Counted from the first letter of the stretch, positions 1 to 7,680 are shown. The stretch is DNA of 39,555 nt from Oscillospiraceae bacterium (GCA_022791315.1 JAAVYW010000039.1:1-39555), one strand, 5' to 3'. Notes: a model not told the origin generated them from the letters alone. Program-made: numbers and translations.

Positions 1-54
1 CATCCACGAATATATCGTTTTTTACAACACAAGACGGCTGCAAGCTAAGTTAAA

Positions 55-89
55 GGGCCTGGCTCCCCTTGCTTTCAGGAACCAGACCC
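55..89 (-). terminator. terminator-like hairpin at the left edge
   Basis: Arms at 55-66 and 78-89 pair over 12 positions. On the minus strand the two imperfect positions become G-U wobbles, so the stem is fully paired only in a leftward transcript. It is followed by a short TTTA, a weak U-tract. It could end a leftward transcript from the BlaI side, or be a remnant of a mobile element end. Confidence 0.35.
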
Positions 90-144
90 TCGTGGCCTAA
101 TTTTCTTTTTTTCATCTGTCTACTTGACAGGGGGCGGTTCAATT

Positions 145-703
145 TCAAGACCGCCGTTTGGGACGCGTCAATAGCCGGATGCCATCCAACAGGTTTTTTA
201 TGCCGTTTCCGAGGAAATCAGCCCCCTGCAGTGCCCATGATGGGGATGGACGCCCACTACATTTTGGGCCAAGGGCTTGGCCCGCAAAGGCCTTTAAAAT
301 GGCAGCCATGCTGATATTCCCCGCCGCTATGACAATGCCCGCCAGGGCCATCAGCTGCAAATACCTGCGGCCGGCCTTGGCCTGGGCAAAAATCCAGCCC
401 AAGTTATACTGGCGCTTCTCCCCCCACGCCTCCTTCGCAGTGTCAAAAGCACGCGCCGTCAATGACCGGCAGGGAGGCAAAGGGCTCTTTCTCCGGCTGC
501 TCAGGGGAGAGCTAGCCATAGACACCATGTCCAGATACCGCCAAGCGCCCGTCCGGGCCACGCAGGATGAAATCATCCTCTATCCCGCTAATGGCAGCCC
601 CCACGCCAATGGCCCGTAGGGTTGGCCAACAGGCCCGCTTTACCAGCAGGCCGCAGCTAAGAGACAAGAGCGAAAAGAAAATCAGAGTGGTAAACAGGGG
701 GTG
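145..703 (-). pseudogene. degraded gene remnant downstream of blaI, unrecognised
   Basis: No intact gene fits 145-703. On the minus strand, directly after the BlaI stop, one frame without an ATG start reads a hydrophobic segment (FTTLIFFSLLSLSCGLLV) and then a soluble stretch ending at a TAG near 510. Further stops and a frame change lead into another coding-like segment with a membrane helix (YLQLMALAGIVIAAGNISM, near 305-360). This looks like a broken membrane protein gene. BlaI genes are usually followed by a blaR1/M56 peptidase gene, so a decayed partner is possible, but no HEXXH motif or other M56 hallmark is visible. Both strands hold an ORF of about 150 codons here, but neither encodes anything I recognise. 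Real coding content is uncertain. Confidence 0.3.
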
Positions 704-704
704 C

Positions 705-1136
705 TCAGTTACCAGCGGCCTCTAAATTGCCAGCATTTTGCTTCAATTCCTTCCTACGCTTCTCCAGCAGCTTCTCCATCTCCCGCAGGGTGGAAACGTC
801 GATGTCCTCCTGGTCGATGAGAGCTGCCAGCACGCCCAGCGCCTGCTCGTTGACTGTGGAATGGGGCAGGATGCGCGCCACATCAGCGGTAATCAGGTCC
901 TGCCGGGTGATGTTGGGGGCATAGGTGCGGCCATAGACCCGGCCGCAGCGCACCATGCCTGCCACCTTGAGCACGTTTTTCTTCATCATGCTGTTGAGCA
1001 CCTGGTGGATAGAATTGGGGTTCCAATCCTTATCAGGCATCTTGGACAGGATTTCCGGGCGGCTTAGTGCCTCCTCTTCCTCCCAAAGAATCTGCATAAT
1101 GTCCAGCTCGGTTTCGGATAAAGCGAAATAACTCAT
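705..1136 (-). CDS. BlaI/MecI/CopY family transcriptional repressor
   Basis: A 143-residue winged-helix repressor. The N-terminal half (about 1-75) has the family pattern: LSETELDIMQILWE, then a recognition region SIHQVLNSMMKKNVLKV. The C-terminal part is helical and charged, as expected for dimerisation. Known members bind dyad operators as dimers and are inactivated by proteolysis through a BlaR1-type sensor protease or by metal. An in-frame ATG seven codons upstream (1157) has no ribosome site; the chosen ATG is preceded by GGGG at 7 nt. No intact sensor gene follows, only a remnant. The gene diverges from the ABC exporter at 1610, so exporter control and autoregulation are plausible inferences. 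No textbook BlaI operator was found between them. Confidence 0.85.
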   Translation of the reverse strand: MSYFALSETELDIMQILWEEEEALSRPEILSKMPDKDWNPNSIHQVLNSMMKKNVLKVAGMVRCGRVYGRTYAPNITRQDLITADVARILPHSTVNEQALGVLAALIDQEDIDVSTLREMEKLLEKRRKELKQNAGNLEAAGN

Positions 1137-1219
1137 GTTTCTATCCCCTTTTCTCATGATATAGTGGTGTTTCTGATGCAGTTTGCGGTTTCAGCCAACA
1201 AATCGCATATCGTATAATC

Positions 1220-1248
1220 AGTTTATCACTTGGATAGAGAAAAGTCAA
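1220..1248 (-). promoter_or_regulatory. promoter of the BlaI-family gene
   Basis: Minus strand: TTGACT (1243-1248), 17-nt spacer, TAAACT (1220-1225), about 85 bp ahead of the BlaI start. The -35 matches 5 of 6 consensus positions, the -10 only 4 of 6. The spacing and AT-rich setting support it. Confidence 0.5.
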
Positions 1249-1458
1249 GAAGCAGAAAAGGGAAAAAACCGTCGAATCGGGGCTTACTTTCAGAGTCCCC
1301 GGAGACTTTAGCTTTCGTATAACAGTGCATTATAATAATGTCAAGAATTCCTACCAAAACATCGGTAAAAATAAAGAGTTCTATAAATTTTTGAAATAAG
1401 GATAATTTATTATTATAATAATGCTAATAGTATAACTGGAATTTTCCAAGAAGAGCGC

Positions 1459-1488
1459 TTGACAAAAAGAGGGATGGAACATTATAAT
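1459..1488 (+). promoter_or_regulatory. perfect-hexamer promoter of the ABC exporter operon
   Basis: TTGACA (1459-1464), 18-nt spacer, TATAAT (1483-1488), both hexamers matching consensus exactly. Transcription would start near 1495, about 35 nt before the leader terminator and 115 nt before the first exporter gene. Such a strong promoter directly ahead of a strong terminator is typical of genes controlled by attenuation. Confidence 0.8.
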
Positions 1489-1528
1489 AAAGTAGTAGGA
1501 AAATCTCAGGTAAAGGGATTTGTGCCAT

Positions 1529-1576
1529 ATGGCACAGGGCAAACAGCTCCTGTTTGCCCTGTGCTTTTTTTGGTAG
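1529..1576 (+). CDS. putative 15-codon leader peptide overlapping an attenuator
   Basis: ATG at 1529 opens MAQGKQLLFALCFFW and stops with TAG at 1574. The reading frame covers both arms and the U-tract of the intrinsic terminator at 1532-1571, so a ribosome translating it would occupy the left arm and melt the hairpin. A weak ribosome site (AAAGGG) lies 11 nt upstream. Ribosome-dependent leaders of this kind are known ahead of drug-resistance and drug-exporter genes such as tet(M) and bmrCD. Translation of this ORF is inferred. The alternative is a chance ORF across a simple terminator; the palindrome placing the ATG in its centre (1522-1535) could instead be a protein-binding site. Confidence 0.35.
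   Translation: MAQGKQLLFALCFFW
1532..1571 (+). terminator. intrinsic terminator/attenuator in the ABC exporter leader
   Basis: Perfect 14-bp stem (1532-1545 with 1551-1564), 5-nt loop, then seven Ts (1565-1571). It lies between the exporter promoter and the exporter start, so most transcripts should stop here unless the hairpin is prevented. A second hairpin, GTGCCAT/ATGGCAC at 1522-1535, shares four bases (GCAC) with the left arm, so the two cannot fully form together and it may act as an antiterminator. Confidence 0.85.
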
Positions 1577-1609
1577 GTTGGGAAATGGGGAGACAGAAAG
1601 GGTGAAGGG

Positions 1610-3355
1610 ATGAAAAAGCAGCGGGCAATTCCCACACTGGCGAAGACCATGGGGCATTTCCCCACGCTGGCGGTGGCAGCGGTGGCAAACCTGGGGGAGG
1701 GGGTGTGCAAGGTGCTGGTGGCCGCCCAGTCGGGCCGGATGGTGGAGGCTATCCGGCTGGGGGACCGGGACAGGCTGATTTTCCTGGCGGGGCTTCTCCT
1801 CCTCTGCGCCGCGGGGGCAGGGGTGTGTATCCTGGCGAAAGACACCCTGCTGGGGATATTTCTGGAAAAGGGGATGCGCAACGTGCGCCGCAGGACCGTG
1901 GAGAGCATCGGCCGGGCCAAAATGAGCTGGCTGGGCAGCCGGCACTCCGGTGAGCTGACCGCACGGGTCTCCGGGGATTTAAACACCCTGCTGGGCTCCC
2001 TGCGGCCGGTGGTGATTATGGGGGTCTCCGTCTTTTTCGTGCAGCTGGTGGCGACGGTGTACCTCTTTTGGCAGGACTGGCTCTTCTCCCTGCTCATCTT
2101 CGGGCTGGTGCCCCTGGTGGTGCTCTTCCAGTGGGGGGCAAGCCGGGCCATCCGCGGCCATCAGCAGGCCAGCCTGGAGGCTGTGGCCGATTTGACGAAG
2201 ACCGCTGCCGACAGCTTTGACCTGTTTGAGACAGTGAAGTCGCTGTCGCTGGAACAGGAGATGGCCGGGCAGTTTGCCGCGGCGCAGGACGCCCAGACAG
2301 CGGCGGAGCAAAAGCTCTTCCGCACCAAGGCCAGGCTGTCGCCCCTGGGGCAGCTGGGGCAGTACCTCCCCTTCTTTGTGCTGCTGGGGGTGGGCGGGCT
2401 CTCTGTGCTGGGCGGGCGGATGTCCCTGGGGGTGCTGGTGGTGTTCCTCTCCCTCCACGGCTCGGCCTGTAGGATTTTCGGGAACGCCACCCAGCTCATC
2501 ACCGCAATCCGCCGCCTGGAGGCCTGCGCCCAGCGCACGTTGGAGCTTTGGCAGATGCCTTCAGAGGCCCAGGACGCCCCTCCGTTAGCGGACAACCCGG
2601 CGGCCCCGGCAGTGGAGCTCTCCCATGTGGGCTTTTCCTACCCGGGGAGCGGGCAGGCGATATTGCGGGACGTGTCCCTCCGGGTGGAGCGGGGAGAGCG
2701 GGTGGCTATCGTGGGGGAGAGCGGCTGCGGGAAATCCACCCTCTTAAGCCTGGCGGCCACCCTCTACCTGCCGGACACCGGCAGCGCCGCCCTCTTTGGC
2801 GGCGATTTGCGGCAGGTAGAGCCGGACTCGGTGCGCAGGCGGATTGGGTACATGTCCCAGGACCCTATTTTGTTTGACGGCACTATCCTGGACAATGTGG
2901 CCTGCTTCGCAGAGCAGCCCGATGCCGGGCGTGGGGAGCAGTGCCTGCGGCAGGCGGCGCTGGGGGAATTCCTGGACCGCTCCCCCCAGGGGATAAACAC
3001 CCCGGTGGGCAGCCGGGGGCTCACCCTCTCGGGCGGGCAGCGGCAGCGTATCGCCGTTGCCCGGGCGCTCTACAAGGGCGCCCCCCTGCTGCTGATGGAC
3101 GAAATCACCTCCGCGCTTGACACTGCCACCGAGCGGGCACTGCTGGATTCCCTGCTCTCTTTGGAGAGCCGCCCGGCCATGGTGTATGTCACCCACCGCC
3201 TGAGCGTGCTGCCCCCCTTTGACCGGATTGTGGTGATGGAACAGGGGCAGATTGTGGAGCAAGGGGACTTTGAAACCTTGGTGGCGGCGGGCGGGCCCTT
3301 TGCCCGGCTGCTGCGGCAGGCGGAGGAGACAGGGGAGGAGGAGCTTTCATGCTAA
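1610..3355 (+). CDS. ABC exporter, fused permease-ATPase, first subunit
   Basis: A 581-residue half-transporter: a type-IV exporter transmembrane domain (about 15-315) followed by a nucleotide-binding domain (about 340-565). Visible motifs are Walker A GESGCGKST (near 369), signature LSGGQRQRI (near 472), Walker B LLLMDEITSALD with the catalytic Glu (near 493) and the H-loop THR (near 527). The next gene overlaps by 7 bp and encodes the partner, so a heterodimeric exporter of a drug, peptide or lipid is likely. The substrate cannot be read from sequence. The start has AAAGGG 7 nt upstream, plus an AAGGG-like string abutting the ATG. The gene sits behind an attenuator-like leader and is divergent from a BlaI-family repressor, which suggests inducible expression. 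Confidence 0.9.
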   Translation: MKKQRAIPTLAKTMGHFPTLAVAAVANLGEGVCKVLVAAQSGRMVEAIRLGDRDRLIFLAGLLLLCAAGAGVCILAKDTLLGIFLEKGMRNVRRRTVESIGRAKMSWLGSRHSGELTARVSGDLNTLLGSLRPVVIMGVSVFFVQLVATVYLFWQDWLFSLLIFGLVPLVVLFQWGASRAIRGHQQASLEAVADLTKTAADSFDLFETVKSLSLEQEMAGQFAAAQDAQTAAEQKLFRTKARLSPLGQLGQYLPFFVLLGVGGLSVLGGRMSLGVLVVFLSLHGSACRIFGNATQLITAIRRLEACAQRTLELWQMPSEAQDAPPLADNPAAPAVELSHVGFSYPGSGQAILRDVSLRVERGERVAIVGESGCGKSTLLSLAATLYLPDTGSAALFGGDLRQVEPDSVRRRIGYMSQDPILFDGTILDNVACFAEQPDAGRGEQCLRQAALGEFLDRSPQGINTPVGSRGLTLSGGQRQRIAVARALYKGAPLLLMDEITSALDTATERALLDSLLSLESRPAMVYVTHRLSVLPPFDRIVVMEQGQIVEQGDFETLVAAGGPFARLLRQAEETGEEELSC

Positions 3356-5001
3356 AACGGGTTTTGCGGCTCTACGCCATGGCGGGGGAATCCCGCAGCA
3401 GGATGATAGGGGGGCTTGTGTTCCTCAGCGCCGCCAACCTGCTGGCGGTGCTGTTAAACGCCGGGCTCTACGGCGGCGTGGTGGCGGGCATCACGGCGGG
3501 GAGCGCTGGGGAAATCGGGCGGGCTTTCCTGTGGGCGCTCCCTCCCCTGTTTGGCATCTTCCTGTGCAATGCCCTGGGCGTCTATCTCACCGACCGGGCC
3601 ACCTCCCTGGCCGGGGCGGGGATGCGCAAGCACCTGATGCTGGGGATGCTCACCGCCACCCTGGCCCACAGCCTGAAACGGGACAGCGGCACCAAGCTCT
3701 CCTATTTCTCCAACGACGTGCCGGTAGCCACCCAATCCCTGTGCGATGCGCTGTATATCCCCATCCGTAGCATTGTGACAGGGGTGGGGGCCTTTGGGTA
3801 TCTCCTCTTCATCAGCCCGCTCCTGGCGCTGATTCTCCTGGGCTGCGGCGGGTTTGTGCTGCTCTTCAGCCTCATCTGCTCAAAAAAGCTCTATCTGGCC
3901 TCGGTGCGGGTGCAGGGGAGCCTGGCGGAGATGGCCAGGGAGTTAAAAAACCACCTGGACGGCATCCTGGCCGCCCGGATTGACGGGATGCGGGATTTCT
4001 TCGAGGGGAAGTTCCTGTTCGCCTCTGAGACCGCCACAGAGGACGGCATCAAAAAGGCCGTGATTTCCGCTGTGCTGGGGTGCCTCAACAACTTCTCCCA
4101 CGCCGCCGGGGAGGGGATTATCATCCTCTGCGCCGGGCTGCTCTACTTTGGGGGCCTGCTGGAATTCCCGGTGCTCTTCCAGGTGACCCAGGTGGCGGGG
4201 AGCGCGGTGTCCCTCTTCTTTGTAGCGCGGGCGCTGGTGGAAATCCAGGAGTGCCTGGCCGGGGCCCAGCGGGTCTTTGACGAGCTTGACAGCCTGGAGG
4301 CCGAGCGCTCGGGAACGCAGAAGCCCGACCGGGCGGCCCGACCGGTGGTCTCCTTTGAACAGGTGTCCTTTGCCTATGGGAAGGGCCCGGCGGTGATGGA
4401 GGGCGTGAGCTTTGCCGTGGAAAAGGGGGCGTTTGTGGCCCTGATGGGCACCAGCGGCAGTGGGAAGACCACGGCCCTGCGGCTGGTGCAGGGGCTCTTT
4501 TCCCCCGTTGCCGGGCAGGTGAAGGTGAACGGCGTTGACACCCGGGACTGGGATTTGGCGGCGCTGCGGCGGCGCACCGCCCTGGTGCCCCAAGACCACA
4601 TGCTCTTCACCGGCACCATTGGGGAAAACATCGCCATGGGGGTGCCAAACGCCAGCCAGGAGGCCATTGAAGACGCGGCCAAACAGGCGGAAATCCACGA
4701 ATTTATCCTCACCCTGCCTTTGGGATATGACACCCCTGTGGAGGAAAAGGGGCGTTCCCTCTCGGGCGGGCAGCGGCAGCGCATTGCCATTGCCCGGGCG
4801 CTTTTGGCCGGGGCGGACATCCTGCTGCTGGACGAGGTGACCTCTGCCCTGGATCCCAAGTCCGACGAGAGAATCCTGCAAACCCTGGCGGGGCTGCGGG
4901 GGAAGAAGACCATCCTCATGGTGGCCCACAAGAAAAACGCCTTGGCCCTGGCCGACCGGTGTATCGATTTTACCCCCCGGCATTTGACAAAGCAGGGGTG
5001 A
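3349..5001 (+). CDS. ABC exporter, fused permease-ATPase, second subunit
   Basis: A 550-residue half-transporter with an N-terminal membrane domain (about 15-300) and a C-terminal ATPase domain (about 325-545). Motifs: Walker A GTSGSGKTT (near 367), signature LSGGQRQRI, Walker B ILLLDEVTSALD, and an H-loop histidine in MVAHKK. Both this protein and its upstream partner keep the catalytic Glu and the H-loop His, so neither ATPase site is obviously degenerate, unlike the exporter pair at 28-32 kb. The start codon lies inside the end of the first gene behind GAGGAG, indicating translational coupling. The membrane domain is less conserved than the ATPase domain. Confidence 0.9.
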   Translation: MLKRVLRLYAMAGESRSRMIGGLVFLSAANLLAVLLNAGLYGGVVAGITAGSAGEIGRAFLWALPPLFGIFLCNALGVYLTDRATSLAGAGMRKHLMLGMLTATLAHSLKRDSGTKLSYFSNDVPVATQSLCDALYIPIRSIVTGVGAFGYLLFISPLLALILLGCGGFVLLFSLICSKKLYLASVRVQGSLAEMARELKNHLDGILAARIDGMRDFFEGKFLFASETATEDGIKKAVISAVLGCLNNFSHAAGEGIIILCAGLLYFGGLLEFPVLFQVTQVAGSAVSLFFVARALVEIQECLAGAQRVFDELDSLEAERSGTQKPDRAARPVVSFEQVSFAYGKGPAVMEGVSFAVEKGAFVALMGTSGSGKTTALRLVQGLFSPVAGQVKVNGVDTRDWDLAALRRRTALVPQDHMLFTGTIGENIAMGVPNASQEAIEDAAKQAEIHEFILTLPLGYDTPVEEKGRSLSGGQRQRIAIARALLAGADILLLDEVTSALDPKSDERILQTLAGLRGKKTILMVAHKKNALALADRCIDFTPRHLTKQG

Positions 5002-5029
5002 GCGGCCCGGGTGATAGGAGGATTTTGTG

Positions 5030-5518
5030 ATGACAGAAAAGCAGCAATACGCGTTGGAGACAGTCTTGGCGGCTCTGCCGGAGGACTGCCGGGAGAGATA
5101 TCGGGAAGTTGCGGAGTACGCGATTTCCCTGGGCTACATGCCGACGCTCAAGGGAGCCCGGAAGGACTATGCGGACTTTACCAAGAGCAAAACTAGGCGG
5201 ACCATTTTAAAAATCAACGCCGACCCCAGGTTCTGGCTGATTTCCATCAAATTCTTTGCGCTCCCCTCCTACTCCGGCGTTTTTGAGGAGGCCCTTGCGG
5301 CGAGGCTGGCCTATTGGGAGCAGCTGGGGTATGAGGCCCACTGCTTTGGCTGCGGCAAATGCGACGGCACCCAAGGGTATCCCATACCCCTGCCCGGCGG
5401 CGGGGAGGGGTTTTTGTGCGGGTTTGGCCTCATCCCGCTGCCCACCTTCCGCGCCGGGCATGTGCCGGAGGTCAAAGAGGCGCTGCGGATACAAGACGAG
5501 TTTTTTGGGAAGATGTAG
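5030..5518 (+). CDS. unknown 162-residue protein with a CxxCxxC cluster, exporter-linked
   Basis: I do not recognise this family. The protein has a charged helical N-terminus (about 1-55), a middle segment with RFWLISIKFFALPSYSG, and a cysteine cluster HCFGCGKCDG (near 110), then a Gly/Pro-rich stretch with one more Cys (FLCGFGL). Four close cysteines could bind zinc or an iron-sulfur cluster. There is no signal peptide or convincing membrane helix, so it is probably cytosolic. It begins 28 bp after the second exporter gene and is presumably co-transcribed, hinting at a role in resistance, regulation or substrate modification. A GTG one codon earlier (5027) is possible; the ATG has AGGAGG at the ideal 8 nt. 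Confidence 0.7.
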   Translation: MTEKQQYALETVLAALPEDCRERYREVAEYAISLGYMPTLKGARKDYADFTKSKTRRTILKINADPRFWLISIKFFALPSYSGVFEEALAARLAYWEQLGYEAHCFGCGKCDGTQGYPIPLPGGGEGFLCGFGLIPLPTFRAGHVPEVKEALRIQDEFFGKM

Positions 5519-5537
5519 CTTTTCCCCCGCCCCCCGG

Positions 5538-5596
5538 AGGGTCTTTTCGCTTCCTTTGCGAACGGAAAGGAAGCCGGCCCGCCACCGCAGGGCCGG
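5538..5596 (+). repeat. dispersed two-hairpin repeat, copy A
   Basis: This 59-bp unit begins AGGGTCTTTTCGCTTCC and matches a unit at 38619-38676 in inverted orientation, with three substitutions and one single-base gap. It contains two short stems: CTTCCTTT/AAAGGAAG and CGGCCC/GGGCCG. It starts 20 nt after the stop codon of the 162-residue protein gene and points in the same direction. REP-like intergenic elements behave this way. Confidence 0.75.
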
Positions 5597-5626
5597 AGGG
5601 GCGGCAGGCTTTTGGAGGGTACAGAA

Positions 5627-5658
5627 AAAACGGTACGGAGAAAATTCCGTACCGTTTT
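5627..5658. terminator. bidirectional intrinsic terminator
   Basis: A perfect 13-bp stem (5627-5639 with 5646-5658) flanked by A and T runs on either side separates two convergent units: the exporter operon from the left and the beta-xylosidase gene from the right. It can serve both strands. Confidence 0.9.
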
Positions 5659-5676
5659 TATCGTTTCATTCAGTGT

Positions 5677-7680
5677 TTACCAGACCTGCTTCTCCAGCTC
5701 TTTGGGGCAGGCAAAGGGGCCGGGGATAGTGGCCAGGCCGCGGTGCTCGCCCAGGTAGTCGCTGTCAAAGGTGATGGCAGTGCCGTCGGGATTCTCGAAG
5801 CGCTGCTCCGGCTCGAAGGCCTCGCCCAGGATGTCACTGGTGATGATGCCGGCCTTGAAGTCGCCCAGGAAATCATAGACATTGGTTTTCAGGCTGTACT
5901 TGCCGTCCTTCTCCACCAGTTCCACAGTGACCTTGTTGTTCTCGTCAACCAGGTTGCTCTTCTCGTTCTTCCAAGCCTTGGCGCCGTTGAAGTAGGCGTT
6001 GCCGTCTACCCACACGGGCAGGTGGTCGAAGTGATAGGCACTGAGCTTAAACATGTTGGCGGGCTTATCCAGCTCGAACTTGGCAATCCACTCGTCATAG
6101 GTGGGATACTCGTCGAAGACAGCGGTGCCAACCTCCTGGTTGTCGGCCATCATGAAGCCCATGTCCTCCTTGACCTCCACTTCCTTGACAGGCCAGTTCT
6201 GGACAAAGATGTTGTTGTACATCCGGTCGTCGCCGTGGAGCACGCTCATAAAGCCCGCCACCTCGGTGCGGTGATGGATGTGATAGGGGGTGTAACGGGG
6301 CTGGTTCTTGCCGTTGACCGTGTTGTCAGTGCCGCCGCCCACTGCGGTGAAGGCGCCCAGAATCAGGTTGTGCACACAGGCAACGCCCTGGTTGGCAATG
6401 CGGACAGAGGCCTTTGACAGCATGATGTTGTTGTCAATCAAGGTGGGGCCGTGGCCGATTTCAATGAAAACATCCTGGCTCATCATGCCGCCCATCGCCC
6501 TGGCAGCGGTCTCCGGCGCGTGGTTGTCGTGCAGGAGGTTCTGGGTGATACGGGTGCCCTGGGCCTGCCAGTCGCACCAGATGCCCATGGTGCTGTGGTG
6601 GATGTGGTTGCGGCGGAAAGTGACGTCAATGGCGGCGTGCAGCTTGATGCCCGCAATCTCAGCGCCGCCCAGCTGCTGCATGTTGTTGATATTGTGGATA
6701 TGGCAGTCCTCAATGGTGCTGAAGACACAGCCCATGCGGCCCACGATACCGGTCTGCTCGCAGTGGTGGATGTGGCAGCGGCGGACAATGTGATGGCCGA
6801 TTTTCTCCTTGAGCCAGCCGTGATACTGGCCGCGGCAGACGGCGTCACGCTCCATCTGGGTGGGGCTCTTCACATGCTTCCTGGTGAAATAGTGGTCGTT
6901 CTCAGGGTCGTAGTACTTGCCCAGGGAAATGCCGCAGCACTTACTGTTGCTGACTTCGCAGTCTTCAATGACCCAGCCCATGCTCCAGTGGGGGCCAATC
7001 ATGCCGTCCTGGAAGGCGGCGGGAGGCGCCCAGGTGGTGGCGGCCTTGTTCACATTAAAGCCGGAGAAGGTGATGTAGTTCACGCCGGTTTTCGAGGGGA
7101 AGAAGCAGCGGCGGCGGACGTTAATCTCCACGTTCTCCGCGTTGGGGTCTTTTCCCTGGAAATTGGCGTAGAGGACGGTCTCGTCGCCGTCCTGCTCGGT
7201 GTACCACTTGTAGACGGATTTCTCCGGCTCCCAGGAGGGGGCGTAGACCTCGCCCTTGACACACTCCTCCAGGGTCTCGGTCTCGTACATGTGCATATCG
7301 TTGAGATACACAGCGCCGGTGTGGCGCACCACAGGGGCAAAGTACCAGTCGCCGCCCACAAAGGTGGTGTAGGGGTTATAGTCGCCAAAGACGCCGTTGT
7401 TTATCCGGCAGACCCACACGTTGTCCTGGTATTTCGTCCAGGACTTCACAGGCTCTGCGCCGGTGATGACAGCGCCCAGGGGCTTCTCGGAACGATAGAC
7501 GATGGGGGCATCCTCGGTGCCGCCGTTCATGGGGTCGATGTACTCCCGGTACAGGCCGGGGGCCACAATGACTTCGTCGCCTGCCACAGCTACCTGGGCG
7601 GCGTCGTTAATGTGCTTAAAGGGTCTCTCTTTGCTGCCGTTGCCGTCACGATACGCGGCGGCGTCTACATAATAAACCAA
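5677..7680 (-). CDS. GH120-type beta-xylosidase (right-handed parallel beta-helix)
   Basis: A 667-residue parallel beta-helix protein. Its layout closely follows my memory of the GH120 enzyme XylC of Thermoanaerobacterium saccharolyticum: an N-terminal YYVD...PFKHINDAA segment, then VEINVRR, TWAPP, IGPHWSMGW and EIAGIKLHAAIDV, ending close to the C-terminus like that enzyme. GH120 enzymes remove xylose from xylo-oligosaccharides with retention. The catalytic pair maps to Asp370 in IWCDWQAQGTR and Glu407 in VFIEIGHGP. The segment between them is about 14 residues longer than in XylC. There is no signal peptide, so it should be cytosolic and act on imported oligomers. I chose the TTG at 7680, which has AAAGGAGG 7 nt upstream, over the ATG seven codons earlier that lies ahead of that site. 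The gene forms a unit of its own. Confidence 0.85.
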   Translation of the reverse strand: MVYYVDAAAYRDGNGSKERPFKHINDAAQVAVAGDEVIVAPGLYREYIDPMNGGTEDAPIVYRSEKPLGAVITGAEPVKSWTKYQDNVWVCRINNGVFGDYNPYTTFVGGDWYFAPVVRHTGAVYLNDMHMYETETLEECVKGEVYAPSWEPEKSVYKWYTEQDGDETVLYANFQGKDPNAENVEINVRRRCFFPSKTGVNYITFSGFNVNKAATTWAPPAAFQDGMIGPHWSMGWVIEDCEVSNSKCCGISLGKYYDPENDHYFTRKHVKSPTQMERDAVCRGQYHGWLKEKIGHHIVRRCHIHHCEQTGIVGRMGCVFSTIEDCHIHNINNMQQLGGAEIAGIKLHAAIDVTFRRNHIHHSTMGIWCDWQAQGTRITQNLLHDNHAPETAARAMGGMMSQDVFIEIGHGPTLIDNNIMLSKASVRIANQGVACVHNLILGAFTAVGGGTDNTVNGKNQPRYTPYHIHHRTEVAGFMSVLHGDDRMYNNIFVQNWPVKEVEVKEDMGFMMADNQEVGTAVFDEYPTYDEWIAKFELDKPANMFKLSAYHFDHLPVWVDGNAYFNGAKAWKNEKSNLVDENNKVTVELVEKDGKYSLKTNVYDFLGDFKAGIITSDILGEAFEPEQRFENPDGTAITFDSDYLGEHRGLATIPGPFACPKELEKQVW

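Larger units (their letters stand above)
1137..1609. other. divergent AT-rich control region between blaI and the ABC exporter
   Basis: This non-coding stretch of about 470 bp is much more AT-rich than the genes around it. It holds the BlaI promoter, the exporter promoter (1459-1488), a 14-bp perfect palindrome GTGCCATATGGCAC (1522-1535), a terminator hairpin (1532-1571) and a 15-codon ORF (1529-1576). In 1260-1440 I see only AT-rich sequence rich in TTATTATAATAAT-like words and no gene. The base composition suggests the control region and exporter may have been acquired together. Confidence 0.6.

Noticed and set aside
158-619. 153-codon plus-strand ORF at the left edge
   Set aside because: No recognisable content or ribosome site; the minus strand shows membrane-like segments that look more like old coding sequence.
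1352-1367. TACC-N8-GGTA dyad as a BlaI operator
   Set aside because: Only 4-bp arms and not close to the TACAnnTGTA-type BlaI site.
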